The position numbers and the translations under genes were made by a program. From Streptococcus mitis B6 (GTDB lineage Bacteria; Bacillota; Bacilli; Lactobacillales; Streptococcaceae): 64,000 nt of DNA. The DNA lies in NCBI RefSeq assembly GCF_000027165.1, contig NC_013853.1, positions 1,426,001-1,490,000 of the forward strand. The letters are read 5' to 3'. Positions 9,373 through 18,017 of the stretch are shown here, piece by piece. Numbering within the stretch: position 1 is the first letter of the stretch; the number at the start of each line of letters is the position of its first letter. The notes beneath the pieces are model-generated. The model had not been told where the DNA came from and did no database searches. It worked only from the letters and a program-made list of their open reading frames with translations.

Positions 9373-9579
9373 CTAGTCCACATCTAAAATATCTTCATAG
9401 CATCCAGAAATAGCATAAAGTGCTAGATTTTTACGAATTTTCTCTTGCATATTCTTACAAATCACAGAAGAACTTAATTCCGTAATATGCTTGGCCATTG
9501 GACAAAAGCTTGATTTACAAATCAAAACAAAGGGACATGTTTTACAATCTTCTCTAACAGATAAAAACCATCCTTTCAT
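9373..9579 (-). pseudogene. SPASM-like C-terminal remnant of a radical-SAM peptide maturase
   Basis: The 68-aa frame is rich in cysteine: CKTCPFVLICKSSFCPMAK, then VICKNMQEKIRKNLAL and a later Cys. The C-x2-C-x5-C-x4-C...C spacing followed by a helix resembles the iron-sulfur-binding SPASM tail of radical-SAM enzymes that modify ribosomal peptides. The radical-SAM core (CxxxCxxC) is absent, and there is no clear ribosome site. A consensus promoter nevertheless sits directly upstream and an ABC exporter lies downstream. It is either a decayed maturase or a small stand-alone metal-binding protein. Confidence 0.45.
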
Positions 9580-9609
9580 ATGTATCTTGTTTTATACTGT
9601 TATATTTTT

Positions 9610-9638
9610 ATTATAATATATTAGAAAAACGCTGTCAA
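9610..9638 (-). promoter_or_regulatory. Consensus promoter upstream of SPASM-like frame
   Basis: On the minus strand, TTGACA (9633-9638), a 17-bp spacer, then TATAAT (9610-9615): a perfect consensus promoter. Confidence 0.75.
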
Positions 9639-9663
9639 TTGTTTATATGCAATTGCTTTATAT

Positions 9664-9693
9664 TAAAAAGACCGGATTGCTCCGATCTTTTTA
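9664..9693. terminator. Terminator, copy 1 of a 30-bp exact repeat
   Basis: The hairpin (AAAAAGA-CCGG...TCCG-ATCTTTTT) lies after the VOC gene. Its 30 bp are identical to the sequence at 10118-10147. Confidence 0.75.
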
Positions 9694-9756
9694 TAATTTA
9701 TATTCTCAATTTCTGTTTTAAAAATAGTTAAGGTTAACTTCAAATGATTAAGCTAC

Positions 9757-10104
9757 CTATTTCATACGATAAAAATCAAGCACTAAACCAGCAGGACCTT
9801 TAACTAATAAGGACTCTGTTCCCCAATCCGTTTCACAAGGACCGTGTAAAATCTCGACACCAATCTCTTTTAAACGTTGGTAATTCTGATTTAGATCCTC
9901 AACCTCGATATGAAGAATGATTCCTGACTGAAACTCTTCCAAAGGAATCAAATGATTTTGGGACAACATCAGACAGTGACTGCCAATCGTAAACTGAGCA
10001 AAACTGTCATCAACATAATCGGACTTTTTATCCAAAATACGCTCCAAGTCGGCACAGACTTGGGGAACATCTGAAACGATAATATCTAATTGATTTAAAT
10101 TCAT
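9757..10104 (-). CDS. VOC (glyoxalase/bleomycin resistance) superfamily protein
   Basis: The 115-aa protein has a paired beta-alpha-beta-beta-beta layout typical of vicinal oxygen chelate proteins: LDIIVSDVPQVCADLERIL at the start and HIEVEDLNQNYQRLKEIGVEI, then DWGTESLLVKGPAGLVLDFY in the second half. The substrate is unknown. GGAGGATAGTAA precedes the ATG and abuts the spxB terminator, so the gene is probably read by leakage through that terminator. Confidence 0.8.
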   Translation of the reverse strand: MNLNQLDIIVSDVPQVCADLERILDKKSDYVDDSFAQFTIGSHCLMLSQNHLIPLEEFQSGIILHIEVEDLNQNYQRLKEIGVEILHGPCETDWGTESLLVKGPAGLVLDFYRMK

Positions 10105-10117
10105 TTACTATCCTCCA

Positions 10118-10147
10118 TAAAAAGACCGGATTGCTCCGATCTTTTTA
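10118..10147. terminator. spxB terminator, copy 2 of the 30-bp exact repeat
   Basis: Same hairpin and flanks as 9664-9693. It lies 15 nt after the spxB stop codon and directly before the VOC ribosome site. Confidence 0.8.
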
Positions 10148-10162
10148 AGTTCCACGAAGGGA

Positions 10163-11938
10163 TTATTTAATTGCGCGTGATTGCAACCCTTCTTCTTCCA
10201 AGAAGAGACGGAATGGTACGAGTTCTTCTGCTTCGTATTTTTCCTTGAAGGCTTTGATTGCTTCTTCTGAGTGAAGTTTTGGATCCAATTCAAGTACTTC
10301 TACTGGAAGTGGACGGTGTGGAGTGATGCGAGCATCGATCACAACAGTTTTACCTTCTTTATTCAATTTAACAGCTTCTGCAACAACTGCATCGATATCT
10401 TCGATACGGTTTACTGTAAATCCAACAGCTCCTTGAGCTTCAGCAATTTTAGCGTAGTCAGCGTTTGTGAAGTCACAACCAAACAAGTGTTTGTTTGTGT
10501 CTTCGTATTTGTCCTTGATGAAGGCATATTTATCATTTGAGAAGACAACGTTGATAACTGGAAGGTCGTATTGAACGTTTGTGATAACATCTGGGTAGCA
10601 CATGTTGAATGCACCGTCACCCATGATATTCCATACTTGGCGATCTGGATTGTCTTTCTTAGCAGCGATACCACCAGGAAGGGCAATACCCATTGTCGCA
10701 AAGAGTGGAGATGTACGCCACATGTTCTTAGGTGTCATGTGAAGGTGACGAGTAGATGTTTGAGTAGTGTCACCTACGTCGATTGAGTAGATAGCGTCTT
10801 GATCAGCATGTTTGTTGATTGCATTGTAAACTTGATACAATTGCAATTCACCCTCAGTTTTACCTTCGATTTTGTTCATGTAATCACGCCAGTTTTGGTT
10901 GTTCTTAACGTTTGCACGCCACCATGGAGTTGATTCAACTGGGTTTACTTTGTCAAGGATAGCTTTAGCTGCTTGACCTGCGTCACCAAGGATTGAAGCG
11001 TCAAGGGCATGACGTTTACCAAGTTTGTAAGGATCGATATCAACTTGGATGAATTTTTCAGTGTTCTTGAATGCTTCGTAAACTTCAGCAAATGGGAAGT
11101 TTGAACCAAGGAAAAGAACTGTGTCTGCTTCAAAGACCACTTCGTTAGCTGGTTTCCAACCAACACGGTAAGCAGAACCTGTCAAACCTTCATAGTTCCA
11201 TTCGAAAGCTTCAAAGTTTTTACCAGTTGTGATGATTGGTGCTTTGATTTTACGTGACAATTCAGTAATCACTTCACCAGCTTTCACACCACCGTAACCA
11301 GCATAGATAACTGGACGTTCAGCATTGTTCAAGATTTCAACAGCTTTGTTGATTTCAACTTCGTTCAAAGCAGGAGCGATAAATGAACGTTCGTATGAAC
11401 CTGAACCGTAGTATGAGTTTTCGTCGATTTCTTGGAAACCGAAGTTTACTGGGATTTCAACAACAGCTGGACCTTTTTTAGAAACGGCAGCACGGCAAGC
11501 TTCGTCAATAACTTTTGGCAATTGCTCAGCGTAAGCTACACGTTTGTTGTATACAGCGATACCGTTGTACATTGGGTTTTGGTTCAATTCTTGGAAAGCA
11601 TCCATGTTCAATTCGTTAACTGGACGTGATCCAAGGATTGCTAGGAATGGAGTGTTATCCATAGCTGCATCGTAAACACCGTTAATCAAGTGAGTCGCAC
11701 CTGGACCACCTGAACCAACTGCAACCCCGATTGAGCCGCCGAATTTAGCTTGCATAACCGCTGCAAGAGCACCTGTTTCTTCGTGGCGAACTTGCAAGAA
11801 ACGGATATCTTTGTCTTCAGCCAAAGCGTCCATCAATGAGCTGAGTGTTCCTGATGGGATACCGTAGATTGTGTCTACGCCCCATGTTTTCAATACATTA
11901 AGCATTGCTGCAGATGCAGTAATTTTCCCTTGAGTCAT
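10163..11938 (-). CDS. spxB: Pyruvate oxidase
   Basis: This 591-aa thiamine-diphosphate and FAD enzyme converts pyruvate, phosphate and O2 to acetyl phosphate, CO2 and H2O2. It is the main peroxide source of pneumococci and relatives. Visible are [15 protein letters not shown] and the catalytic-Glu block [12 protein letters not shown] at the N terminus, a central FAD-binding region, and the ThDP motif GDGAFNM...[10 protein letters not shown] in the C-terminal third. The frame is intact. AAGGAG lies 10 nt upstream of the ATG, and a CcpA-like site lies in the promoter region. Peroxide from this gene would damage cells if detoxification failed, and spxB mutants are common, but this copy shows no defect. 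Confidence 0.97.
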   Translation of the reverse strand: MTQGKITASAAMLNVLKTWGVDTIYGIPSGTLSSLMDALAEDKDIRFLQVRHEETGALAAVMQAKFGGSIGVAVGSGGPGATHLINGVYDAAMDNTPFLAILGSRPVNELNMDAFQELNQNPMYNGIAVYNKRVAYAEQLPKVIDEACRAAVSKKGPAVVEIPVNFGFQEIDENSYYGSGSYERSFIAPALNEVEINKAVEILNNAERPVIYAGYGGVKAGEVITELSRKIKAPIITTGKNFEAFEWNYEGLTGSAYRVGWKPANEVVFEADTVLFLGSNFPFAEVYEAFKNTEKFIQVDIDPYKLGKRHALDASILGDAGQAAKAILDKVNPVESTPWWRANVKNNQNWRDYMNKIEGKTEGELQLYQVYNAINKHADQDAIYSIDVGDTTQTSTRHLHMTPKNMWRTSPLFATMGIALPGGIAAKKDNPDRQVWNIMGDGAFNMCYPDVITNVQYDLPVINVVFSNDKYAFIKDKYEDTNKHLFGCDFTNADYAKIAEAQGAVGFTVNRIEDIDAVVAEAVKLNKEGKTVVIDARITPHRPLPVEVLELDPKLHSEEAIKAFKEKYEAEELVPFRLFLEEEGLQSRAIK

Positions 11939-11994
11939 AATGATAACTCTCCTTCAAATATTTTTAAATCTACTAAAAAAGTTTCATATAGTTT

Positions 11995-12009
11995 TTGAAA
12001 ACGTTTCAG
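11995..12009 (+). promoter_or_regulatory. cre-like CcpA site upstream of spxB
   Basis: TTGAAAACGTTTCAG fits the cre consensus WTGNAANCGNWNNCW except near its end. It lies about 60 bp upstream of the spxB start. Carbon-catabolite control of spxB is known in streptococci; this particular site is an inference. Confidence 0.45.
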
Positions 12010-12124
12010 CAAATTTTTACTCTACTAATTTATCACATTTCGTTCGACTTTTCTAAGAATCTGCTCAGAAGTTTCTATTCTCTATTACAGTACAGTCCGA
12101 AAGCGTTTTACAGAACTGTTTTAT

Positions 12125-12150
12125 AATAAAAGCGAGCAAGCCCGCTTTTA
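12125..12150 (-). terminator. Terminator of the copper operon
   Basis: AAAAGCG and CGCTTTT arms around GGCTTGCT, followed on the minus strand by TTATTATAAAA. It overlaps the copA stop. Confidence 0.7.
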
Positions 12151-14391
12151 GTCTATTTTACTAAAGTTTAGTAAGAGTGAACTAGTCAGAACAGATACAG
12201 AACTAAAGGCCATGGCTAGACCTGCCAGTTCTGGATTGAGAGCCAGTCCAACACCAGAAAAGACTCCTGCTGCAATCGGAATTCCGACGACATTGTAGAT
12301 AAAGGCCCAGAAAAGATTGAGCAGAATACGATTAAAGGTTTTCTTACTCATGTCGAAGGCACGCACCACGCCTAGGAGGTTATTGGTTGTCAACACTAAA
12401 TCTGCTGACTCGATGGCAATATCTGTTCCAGCACCCATAGCAATCCCCACATCTGCTACACTGAGAGCAGGAGCATCATTGATACCGTCCCCAACAAAGG
12501 CTACTTTCCCAGCTGATTGTAGTTTATGGATTTCGTTGGCTTTTTCTTCTGGCAAGACACCTGCAATGACCTCTTCGATTCCAATCTGATCCGCAATAGC
12601 ACGCGCCACACCAGCATTGTCTCCTGTCAGCATGACTGTTTTAAGGCCTCGTTTTTTCAACTGACTAATGGCTAGCTTAGCATTTTCCTTAGGGATATCT
12701 TGCAAAGCAAGCAAGCCTTTGATTTCATTGTCCACAGCCAAGAACACAACTGTCTTAGCTTCTTTTTCTAATTCTTCTAGTTTATCTTGATAAGTGCTAG
12801 AAATGTTCATGCCATCTAGCATTTTAGCATTTCCAAGCAGAACTTGTTTTCCATTGATTTGCCCTGAGACACCTTTTCCGTGCAAGGTTTGGAAATTTTC
12901 AACAGTTTGAAACTCAAGTCCAGCTTCACTCGCTCGTTTCACAACGGCTTCAGCCAGTGGGTGTTGAGAAGCTTCTTCCAAGGAGGCTGCCAATCCAAGC
13001 ACTTCTACCTCGTCGCCGATGATATCTGTTACCACAGGCTTCCCTTCCGTCAAAGTTCCAGTCTTATCAAAGACAAGAGTTTGGACTTTCTGGATTTCCT
13101 GTAGAACCATTCCATTTTTGAGGAGAACTCCCATCTTGGCACTGCGTCCTGTCCCCACCATAAGGGCTGTCGGTGTTGCAAGACCCAAGGCACAAGGACA
13201 GGCGATAATCAAAACCGCCACCGCATAGAGAAGAGAAGATACAAAACTCGCTCCAAGCACGACTACACTATCCCTGAGCAAGACGAACCAAATCCAAAAG
13301 GTCACAATCCCTAAAATGACAACTGCTGGAACAAAAATCCCTGAAATTTTATCTGTCAAGTCCTGAATCGGTGCACGACTGGTCTGAGCTTTCTTCACAA
13401 AATCCACAATCTGAGCCAAAACAGTCTCTGAACCAACTTTTTCTGCTCTAAAAACAAGTGTTCCACTATTATTGATGGTTGAACCAATGACGGTATCTCC
13501 AACTGTCTTGTCCACAGGCAGACTCTCACCTGTCACCATAGACTCATCAATACTAGAGATACCTTCTACTACGACACCATCAACCGCAATCTTTTCACCG
13601 GGACGCACTCGAATCAGGTCACCTACCTTGACTTGCTCCAAAGGGACTTGAACATAGTTATCCTCACGCATGACTTCTGCAGTTTTAGCCTGCAAGTCAA
13701 GTAATTTCTCCACAGCTTGGGAAGTATTTTTCCGCATTTTCTCCTCAAAAACGGCTCCCATAAGAACGAAGAAGAAGATAAATGCAGCACTTTCAAAGTA
13801 AACGGGGAGACCAGCGAAGAGGGCAACTAAGCTATAGAAATAGGCCACTAGGGTTCCCAGAGCAACCAAGGTATCCATGTTAGCATTGTGCTTTTTAAAA
13901 CTAGCCCAAGCACTTTGGATATAAGGACCACCTGCTACTAGCATAATCGGTGTTGTGGCTAAAAAGGTTCCCCAACGCATGACTTGGTGACTAATGCTAC
14001 CTGTCGACATTCCAATCATGAGAATCACAAGAGGCACAGTAAAGATACTAGTAATCCAAAAACGCTGTAAAAGTGATAGAGATTTTCGAGTCTTCTCAAC
14101 TACGGTATAACTTCCCTTTTGCATCTTCATGCCACAAGAAAATTCATGTTGACCTAATTCTTGAGGTGTAAAACGAATGACTTTCTCCTCATCTACGCCG
14201 ATTGGTTCCAAGATGCCTTCTTCTTCAAACAGAATTTCCTTATAACAGTTTGAAGGTGTCACACGGTGAAAGGTGATCTCAGCAGGAACTCCTTTTTGCA
14301 GTTGAATGTGGGCTGGATGGTAGCCTTTGTCTGCCGTGATACGGATTTTTTGAACACCATTTTCAAGACTTGCTTTTATAATTTCAGTCAT
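12148..14391 (-). CDS. copA: Copper-exporting P-type ATPase
   Basis: This 747-aa P1B ATPase pumps Cu(I) out of the cell. It has eight predicted helices with the metal-binding CPC in [13 protein letters not shown], phosphorylation motif [15 protein letters not shown] and [10 protein letters not shown], and TGES in the actuator. Instead of a usual heavy-metal-associated domain, residues 1-95 form a cupredoxin-like domain (SNCYKE, then [10 protein letters not shown]) that resembles CupA encoded next door. It is the last gene of copY-cupA-copA. Confidence 0.96.
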   Translation of the reverse strand: MTEIIKASLENGVQKIRITADKGYHPAHIQLQKGVPAEITFHRVTPSNCYKEILFEEEGILEPIGVDEEKVIRFTPQELGQHEFSCGMKMQKGSYTVVEKTRKSLSLLQRFWITSIFTVPLVILMIGMSTGSISHQVMRWGTFLATTPIMLVAGGPYIQSAWASFKKHNANMDTLVALGTLVAYFYSLVALFAGLPVYFESAAFIFFFVLMGAVFEEKMRKNTSQAVEKLLDLQAKTAEVMREDNYVQVPLEQVKVGDLIRVRPGEKIAVDGVVVEGISSIDESMVTGESLPVDKTVGDTVIGSTINNSGTLVFRAEKVGSETVLAQIVDFVKKAQTSRAPIQDLTDKISGIFVPAVVILGIVTFWIWFVLLRDSVVVLGASFVSSLLYAVAVLIIACPCALGLATPTALMVGTGRSAKMGVLLKNGMVLQEIQKVQTLVFDKTGTLTEGKPVVTDIIGDEVEVLGLAASLEEASQHPLAEAVVKRASEAGLEFQTVENFQTLHGKGVSGQINGKQVLLGNAKMLDGMNISSTYQDKLEELEKEAKTVVFLAVDNEIKGLLALQDIPKENAKLAISQLKKRGLKTVMLTGDNAGVARAIADQIGIEEVIAGVLPEEKANEIHKLQSAGKVAFVGDGINDAPALSVADVGIAMGAGTDIAIESADLVLTTNNLLGVVRAFDMSKKTFNRILLNLFWAFIYNVVGIPIAAGVFSGVGLALNPELAGLAMAFSSVSVLTSSLLLNFSKID

Positions 14392-14400
14392 ATCATTCTC

Positions 14401-14772
14401 CTATTCTACAATCATCTTACCGTGCATCATATTCATGCCACAAGAGAAACCATACTCTCCAGCCTGCTCAGGTGTGATTTCCACTACATACTCTTCCCCC
14501 ATAGGCAGGTCCGCATGTACACCAAAATCTGGAAAAACAATTTGGTCTAGACAGGGTGAAGGGTCCTTACGGTCAAAGACAATGCGGGCTGGCACTGATT
14601 TCTTGAGGATAATCAACTCAGGCGTATAGCCTCCCATGACTTCCACTCGAATCTCTTGGTAGCCGTTTTTTTGCTGGGCCTTTTGTCCAGATTTTTCAGG
14701 CTTTTTGAAAAACCAAAACAAGATAAAGGCGATAAGAGCAATACAAATAATGGTTACAATACTATTTAACAT
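14401..14772 (-). CDS. cupA: Membrane-anchored cupredoxin-like copper chaperone
   Basis: The 123-aa protein has an N-terminal membrane helix (IVTIICIALIAFILFWFF) and a soluble cupredoxin-like domain. Candidate Cu(I) ligands are the Cys in DPSPCLDQ and the Cys/Met cluster in FSCGMNMMHGKM. In pneumococci CupA holds copper at the membrane for CopA. It lies between copY and copA with gaps of about 10 bp, so the three form one operon. Confidence 0.94.
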   Translation of the reverse strand: MLNSIVTIICIALIAFILFWFFKKPEKSGQKAQQKNGYQEIRVEVMGGYTPELIILKKSVPARIVFDRKDPSPCLDQIVFPDFGVHADLPMGEEYVVEITPEQAGEYGFSCGMNMMHGKMIVE

Positions 14773-14782
14773 GACGTCTCCT

Positions 14783-15178
14783 TTACATACAATTACATTT
14801 TACTTTTGTTACAGCGCTTGATTTCTTCTCAGAAATCACAGCTTCCAAATCTTCCAAGTCAGCCTGAGTAAAATCACATTCAGCAATCAAATCAGCCAAC
14901 AAGTTCTTAATCCTACGAGAACAAACCTTGTCCTTGATATCTTGGACAAGTAAATCCCGACTTTGGTCCAAAGTTAAAAGGGCTGAATAGACAAAGAACT
15001 TGCCTTCTTTTTTCCTTGTCAGACACTCTTTCTCAACCAAACGAGCCAAAAGAGTTTGAATGGTTGACTTGGACCAGTCGAACCGCTCCGCCAGAACCCT
15101 GATCAAATCCGTACTGGTCTGCTCTCCTTGCATCCAAATAATCTTCATGACCTGCCATTCTGCATCTGAAATCTGCAT
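14783..15178 (-). CDS. copY: CopY-type copper-responsive repressor
   Basis: This 131-aa BlaI/CopY-family winged-helix repressor has SDAEWQVMKIIWMQGEQTS and WSKSTIQTLLARL in the DNA-binding half. The C-terminal metal site is short: a single CxC (KCNCM) plus separate Cys in DKVCSRR and AECDF, whereas enterococcal CopY has CxCxxxxCxC. AGGAGG is 7 nt before ATG 15178; ATG 15181 is the alternative. Two operator copies lie in the promoter, so it represses its own operon until Cu(I) displaces zinc. Confidence 0.93.
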   Translation of the reverse strand: MQISDAEWQVMKIIWMQGEQTSTDLIRVLAERFDWSKSTIQTLLARLVEKECLTRKKEGKFFVYSALLTLDQSRDLLVQDIKDKVCSRRIKNLLADLIAECDFTQADLEDLEAVISEKKSSAVTKVKCNCM

Positions 15179-15196
15179 CATCACACCTCCTAAATC

Positions 15197-15248
15197 TACA
15201 TTTGTCAATTACAGTTATTAGTATACTCCGAAAATCTACATTTGTCAA
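15197..15248 (-). promoter_or_regulatory. cop promoter with two CopY operators
   Basis: Minus-strand TTGACA (15243-15248) is 17 bp from TATACT (15220-15225). The block TTGACAAATGTAGATTT occurs twice, one copy starting at the -35 and one between the -10 and copY. Each contains the cop-box core GACAAATGTA (15237-15246 and 15197-15206), matching the KACANNYGTA operator known for pneumococcal CopY. Confidence 0.88.
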
Positions 15249-15311
15249 CTATGAAATTCAAATTTTTCTCTTTTTTTAAAATCTTCATTTCAAAAGTGTT
15301 TAAAACACAAG

Positions 15312-15338
15312 CAAAAACCTCCACATTCAGTGGAGGCA
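15312..15338 (-). terminator. Terminator of lctO
   Basis: CCTCCAC and GTGGAGG arms around TGAAT, followed on the minus strand by a T run. Confidence 0.85.
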
Positions 15339-15348
15339 ATCTCTTTTA

Positions 15349-16484
15349 TCAATACAATTTTAAGTCACGTGGGTCAACTGGGAAGGTTGGGTTGTATGGA
15401 TTGTGACGAAGTTTAAAGTGTTTGACATCTTCAATAGTCTGAGTTCCAGACAATTGCATGACTGTCTTCAATTCCGCATTCAAGTGTTCAAAGACTTGGC
15501 GCACACCGATACTACCACCGAGAGCCAAGCCATAGATAACCGGGCGACCAATAGCTACTAAGTCTGCTCCTGAAGCCAAGGCTTTAAAGACGTGTGACCA
15601 CGGCGAACACCAGAGTCAAAGACAATCGGCACACGTTTGTCAACTGCTTCTGCTACTTCTTGAAGTGAGTCGAAGGCAGCTGGTCCACCGTCGATTTGAC
15701 GACCACCGTGGTTGGTTACCCAGATACCAGAAGCTCCCGCAGCAAGCGAACGTTCAACATCCTCACGGCATTGTGGTCCCTTAACATAAACAGGAAGTCC
15801 TGAGTATTCAGCGATAAATTCTACATCACGTGGAGATAAGCGTTGTTTAGCTGATTTGTAAACAAAGTCCATTGATTTACCAGCACCTTCTGGTAGGTAT
15901 TCTTCAACAATCGGCATGCCAACTGGGAAGACAAACCCATTACGCTTATCAACCTCACGATTACCCCCTACAGTAGCATCTGCTGTCAAGACAATCGCTT
16001 TATAACCTTCAGCCTTCACACGGTCCATGATGTGGCGGTTAATACCATCATCTTTACTAAAGTAAAATTGGAACCAATGAGGTGTCCCTTGAAGGGCTTC
16101 CGTAATTTCAGGAAGATCGACAGTAGAGTAAGAGCTGGTTGTATAAAGAGAACCAAACTCATGCACACCACGCGCAGTCGCCACTTCACCTTGTTCATTT
16201 GCCAATTTATGCGCCGCAACAGGCGCCATAATGATTGGTGAAGACAATTTTTCACCTGCAAATTCAATCTCTGTACTTGGATTTTCAACATCACAAAGCG
16301 TATGCGGAACGATGAGTTTGTGGTTAAAGGCACGGATATTCTCACGTAAAGTGAAAGTATCTTCCGCTCCACTAGCGACATAGCCAAATGCTGCTTTAGG
16401 AATAACTTGTTGCGCCATTGGCTCCAAATCATAGGTATTGATGAAATCTACATGCCCTTCTGCATTGCTTGTTTTGTATGACAT
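15349..16484 (-). pseudogene. lctO: L-lactate oxidase gene with a one-base frameshift
   Basis: This FMN-dependent enzyme oxidises lactate to pyruvate with H2O2. The first frame (16484 to 15558) carries APVAAHKLANEQGE, WFQFYFSKD, the active-site WVTNHGGRQIDGG and VPIVFDSGVRRG. It then shifts, and the remaining expected residues ASGADLVAIGRPVIYGLALGG continue in the next frame to 15349. The join needs one extra base at about 15594-15597, where GGTCACACGTC stands for the expected GGTCAnCACGTC. Total length is 1136 nt, one short of a 378-aa gene. The truncated product would lose the last 70 or so residues, including FMN-binding ones. The defect could be a real mutation or an assembly error. Confidence 0.9.
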
Positions 16485-16502
16485 AAAATGCCCTCCTTAA
16501 TA

Positions 16503-16517
16503 AGTAAGCGTTTGCTT
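16503..16517 (-). promoter_or_regulatory. cre-like site upstream of lctO
   Basis: Minus-strand AAGCAAACGCTTACT matches the cre consensus at every defined position but one. It lies about 20 bp upstream of the start codon, between promoter and ribosome site, a position that would let CcpA block elongation. Confidence 0.55.
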
Positions 16518-16657
16518 TGTATATTACAAAAATATCTTAACTCTTTTTTCAAAACTTTTCAAATATTTTGTTTGGAAATTTCAGAAATTTTATGTCTATG
16601 ATAAAAAATCCTTATAACGGCAATAAAAAATAGATATTATCCAAAGGAACTTTTAAG

Positions 16658-16666
16658 TGCTACAAT
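16658..16666 (+). promoter_or_regulatory. Extended -10 promoter of amino acid ABC operon
   Basis: TGCTACAAT precedes the operon by about 34 nt, leaving room for the AGGAGG ribosome site at 16687-16692. Confidence 0.5.
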
Positions 16667-16699
16667 AACTGTATTATTTCTAGATAGGAGGTTCTATTT

Positions 16700-17380
16700 T
16701 TGGATTGGTCCATTGTTGAACAATATCTACCACTATATCAAAAGGCATTTCTTCTGACCTTGCATATTGCAGTTTGGGGTATTCTGGGATCCTTTCTGCT
16801 CGGCTTAATCGTTAGTATCATCCGGCATTACCGCATCCCTGTTTTGGCGCAAGTAGCGACAGCCTATATTGAATTGTCACGCAATACGCCCCTTTTGATT
16901 CAACTCTTCTTTCTCTACTTCGGACTTCCCCGAATCGGGATTGTCCTATCTTCAGAAGTCTGTGCCACTTTAGGACTGGTCTTTTTAGGAGGCTCCTATA
17001 TGGCAGAATCTTTCCGAAGTGGGCTGGAAGCCGTCAGTCAAACCCAGCAGGAGATTGGCCTAGCCATCGGTCTGACACCTGTACAGGTCTTTCGCTATGT
17101 GGTTCTTCCGCAAGCAACAGCGGTGGCCCTACCGTCTTTTAGTGCCAATGTCATTTTCCTCATCAAGGAAACCTCTGTTTTCTCAGCAGTAGCTTTGGCC
17201 GACCTCATGTACGTCGCCAAAGACTTGATTGGACTCTACTATGAAACAGACATCGCGCTTGCTATGTTGGTAGTTGCTTATCTAATCATGCTGCTACCTA
17301 TCTCACTGGTCTTTAGCTGGATAGAAAGGAGGCTACGCCATGCAGGATTCGGGAATCCAAGTACTCTTTCAGGGAAATAA
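16700..17380 (+). CDS. Polar amino acid ABC transporter permease 1
   Basis: This 226-aa His/Glu/Gln/Arg-type permease has five predicted helices and the EAA loop (GLEAVSQTQQEIGLAIGLTPVQVFRYVVLPQA, split here by residue 20 as GLEAVSQTQQEIGLAIGL then TPVQVFRYVVLPQA). It starts at TTG 16700, with AGGAGG 7 nt upstream. It overlaps the second permease by 41 nt, so the two are probably co-translated as a heterodimer. Confidence 0.88.
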   Translation: MDWSIVEQYLPLYQKAFLLTLHIAVWGILGSFLLGLIVSIIRHYRIPVLAQVATAYIELSRNTPLLIQLFFLYFGLPRIGIVLSSEVCATLGLVFLGGSYMAESFRSGLEAVSQTQQEIGLAIGLTPVQVFRYVVLPQATAVALPSFSANVIFLIKETSVFSAVALADLMYVAKDLIGLYYETDIALAMLVVAYLIMLLPISLVFSWIERRLRHAGFGNPSTLSGK

Positions 17381-18017
17381 TCTCCTGAGAATCTTACAGG
17401 GATTGGGTGTTACGATTGGCATATCTATCCTGTCTGTCCTCTTATCCATGATGTTCGGAACAGTCATGGGAATCATCATGACCTCCCATTCTAAAATCGT
17501 ACGATTTTTAACACGATTGTATCTGGAATTTATCCGTATCATGCCCCAACTGGTGTTGCTCTTCATCGTTTACTTTGGCTTAGCTCGAAACTTTAATATC
17601 AATATCTCAGGTAAGACTTCAGCTATTATCGTCTTTACCCTCTGGGGAACAGCTGAAATGGGGGACTTGGTCCGTGGAGCTATCACTTCCCTTCCTAAAC
17701 ATCAGTTTGAAAGTGGACAGGCGCTCGGCTTGATCAATGTTCAACTTTACTACCACATTATCATCCCACAGGTTTTGAGAAGACTGCTACCGCAGGCCAT
17801 TAACCTTGTCACTCGGATGATCAAAACCACTTCCTTGGTTGTCTTGATTGGGGTTGTTGAAGTGACCAAGGTTGGACAACAAATCATTGATAGCAATCGC
17901 CTGACCATCCCAACTGCTTCCTTCTGGATTTATGGAACCATTCTAGTCTTGTATTTCGCAGTCTGTTTCCCTATTTCCAAACTATCCACTCACCTAGAAA
18001 AACATTGGAGGAACTAA
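17340..18017 (+). CDS. Polar amino acid ABC transporter permease 2
   Basis: The 225-aa partner permease has five predicted helices, the N-terminal block LRILQGLGVTIGISILSVLL and the EAA-type loop HQFESGQALGLINVQLYYHI. AAGGAGG precedes ATG 17340 inside the previous gene. It ends directly against the ATPase start (TAA then ATG). Together with the other three genes it would form an importer for a polar amino acid. Confidence 0.88.
   Translation: MQDSGIQVLFQGNNLLRILQGLGVTIGISILSVLLSMMFGTVMGIIMTSHSKIVRFLTRLYLEFIRIMPQLVLLFIVYFGLARNFNINISGKTSAIIVFTLWGTAEMGDLVRGAITSLPKHQFESGQALGLINVQLYYHIIIPQVLRRLLPQAINLVTRMIKTTSLVVLIGVVEVTKVGQQIIDSNRLTIPTASFWIYGTILVLYFAVCFPISKLSTHLEKHWRN

Noticed and set aside
10108..12000. 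Several frames of 60-96 codons on both strands within spxB
   Set aside because: All are shadows of the spxB frame with no ribosome sites.
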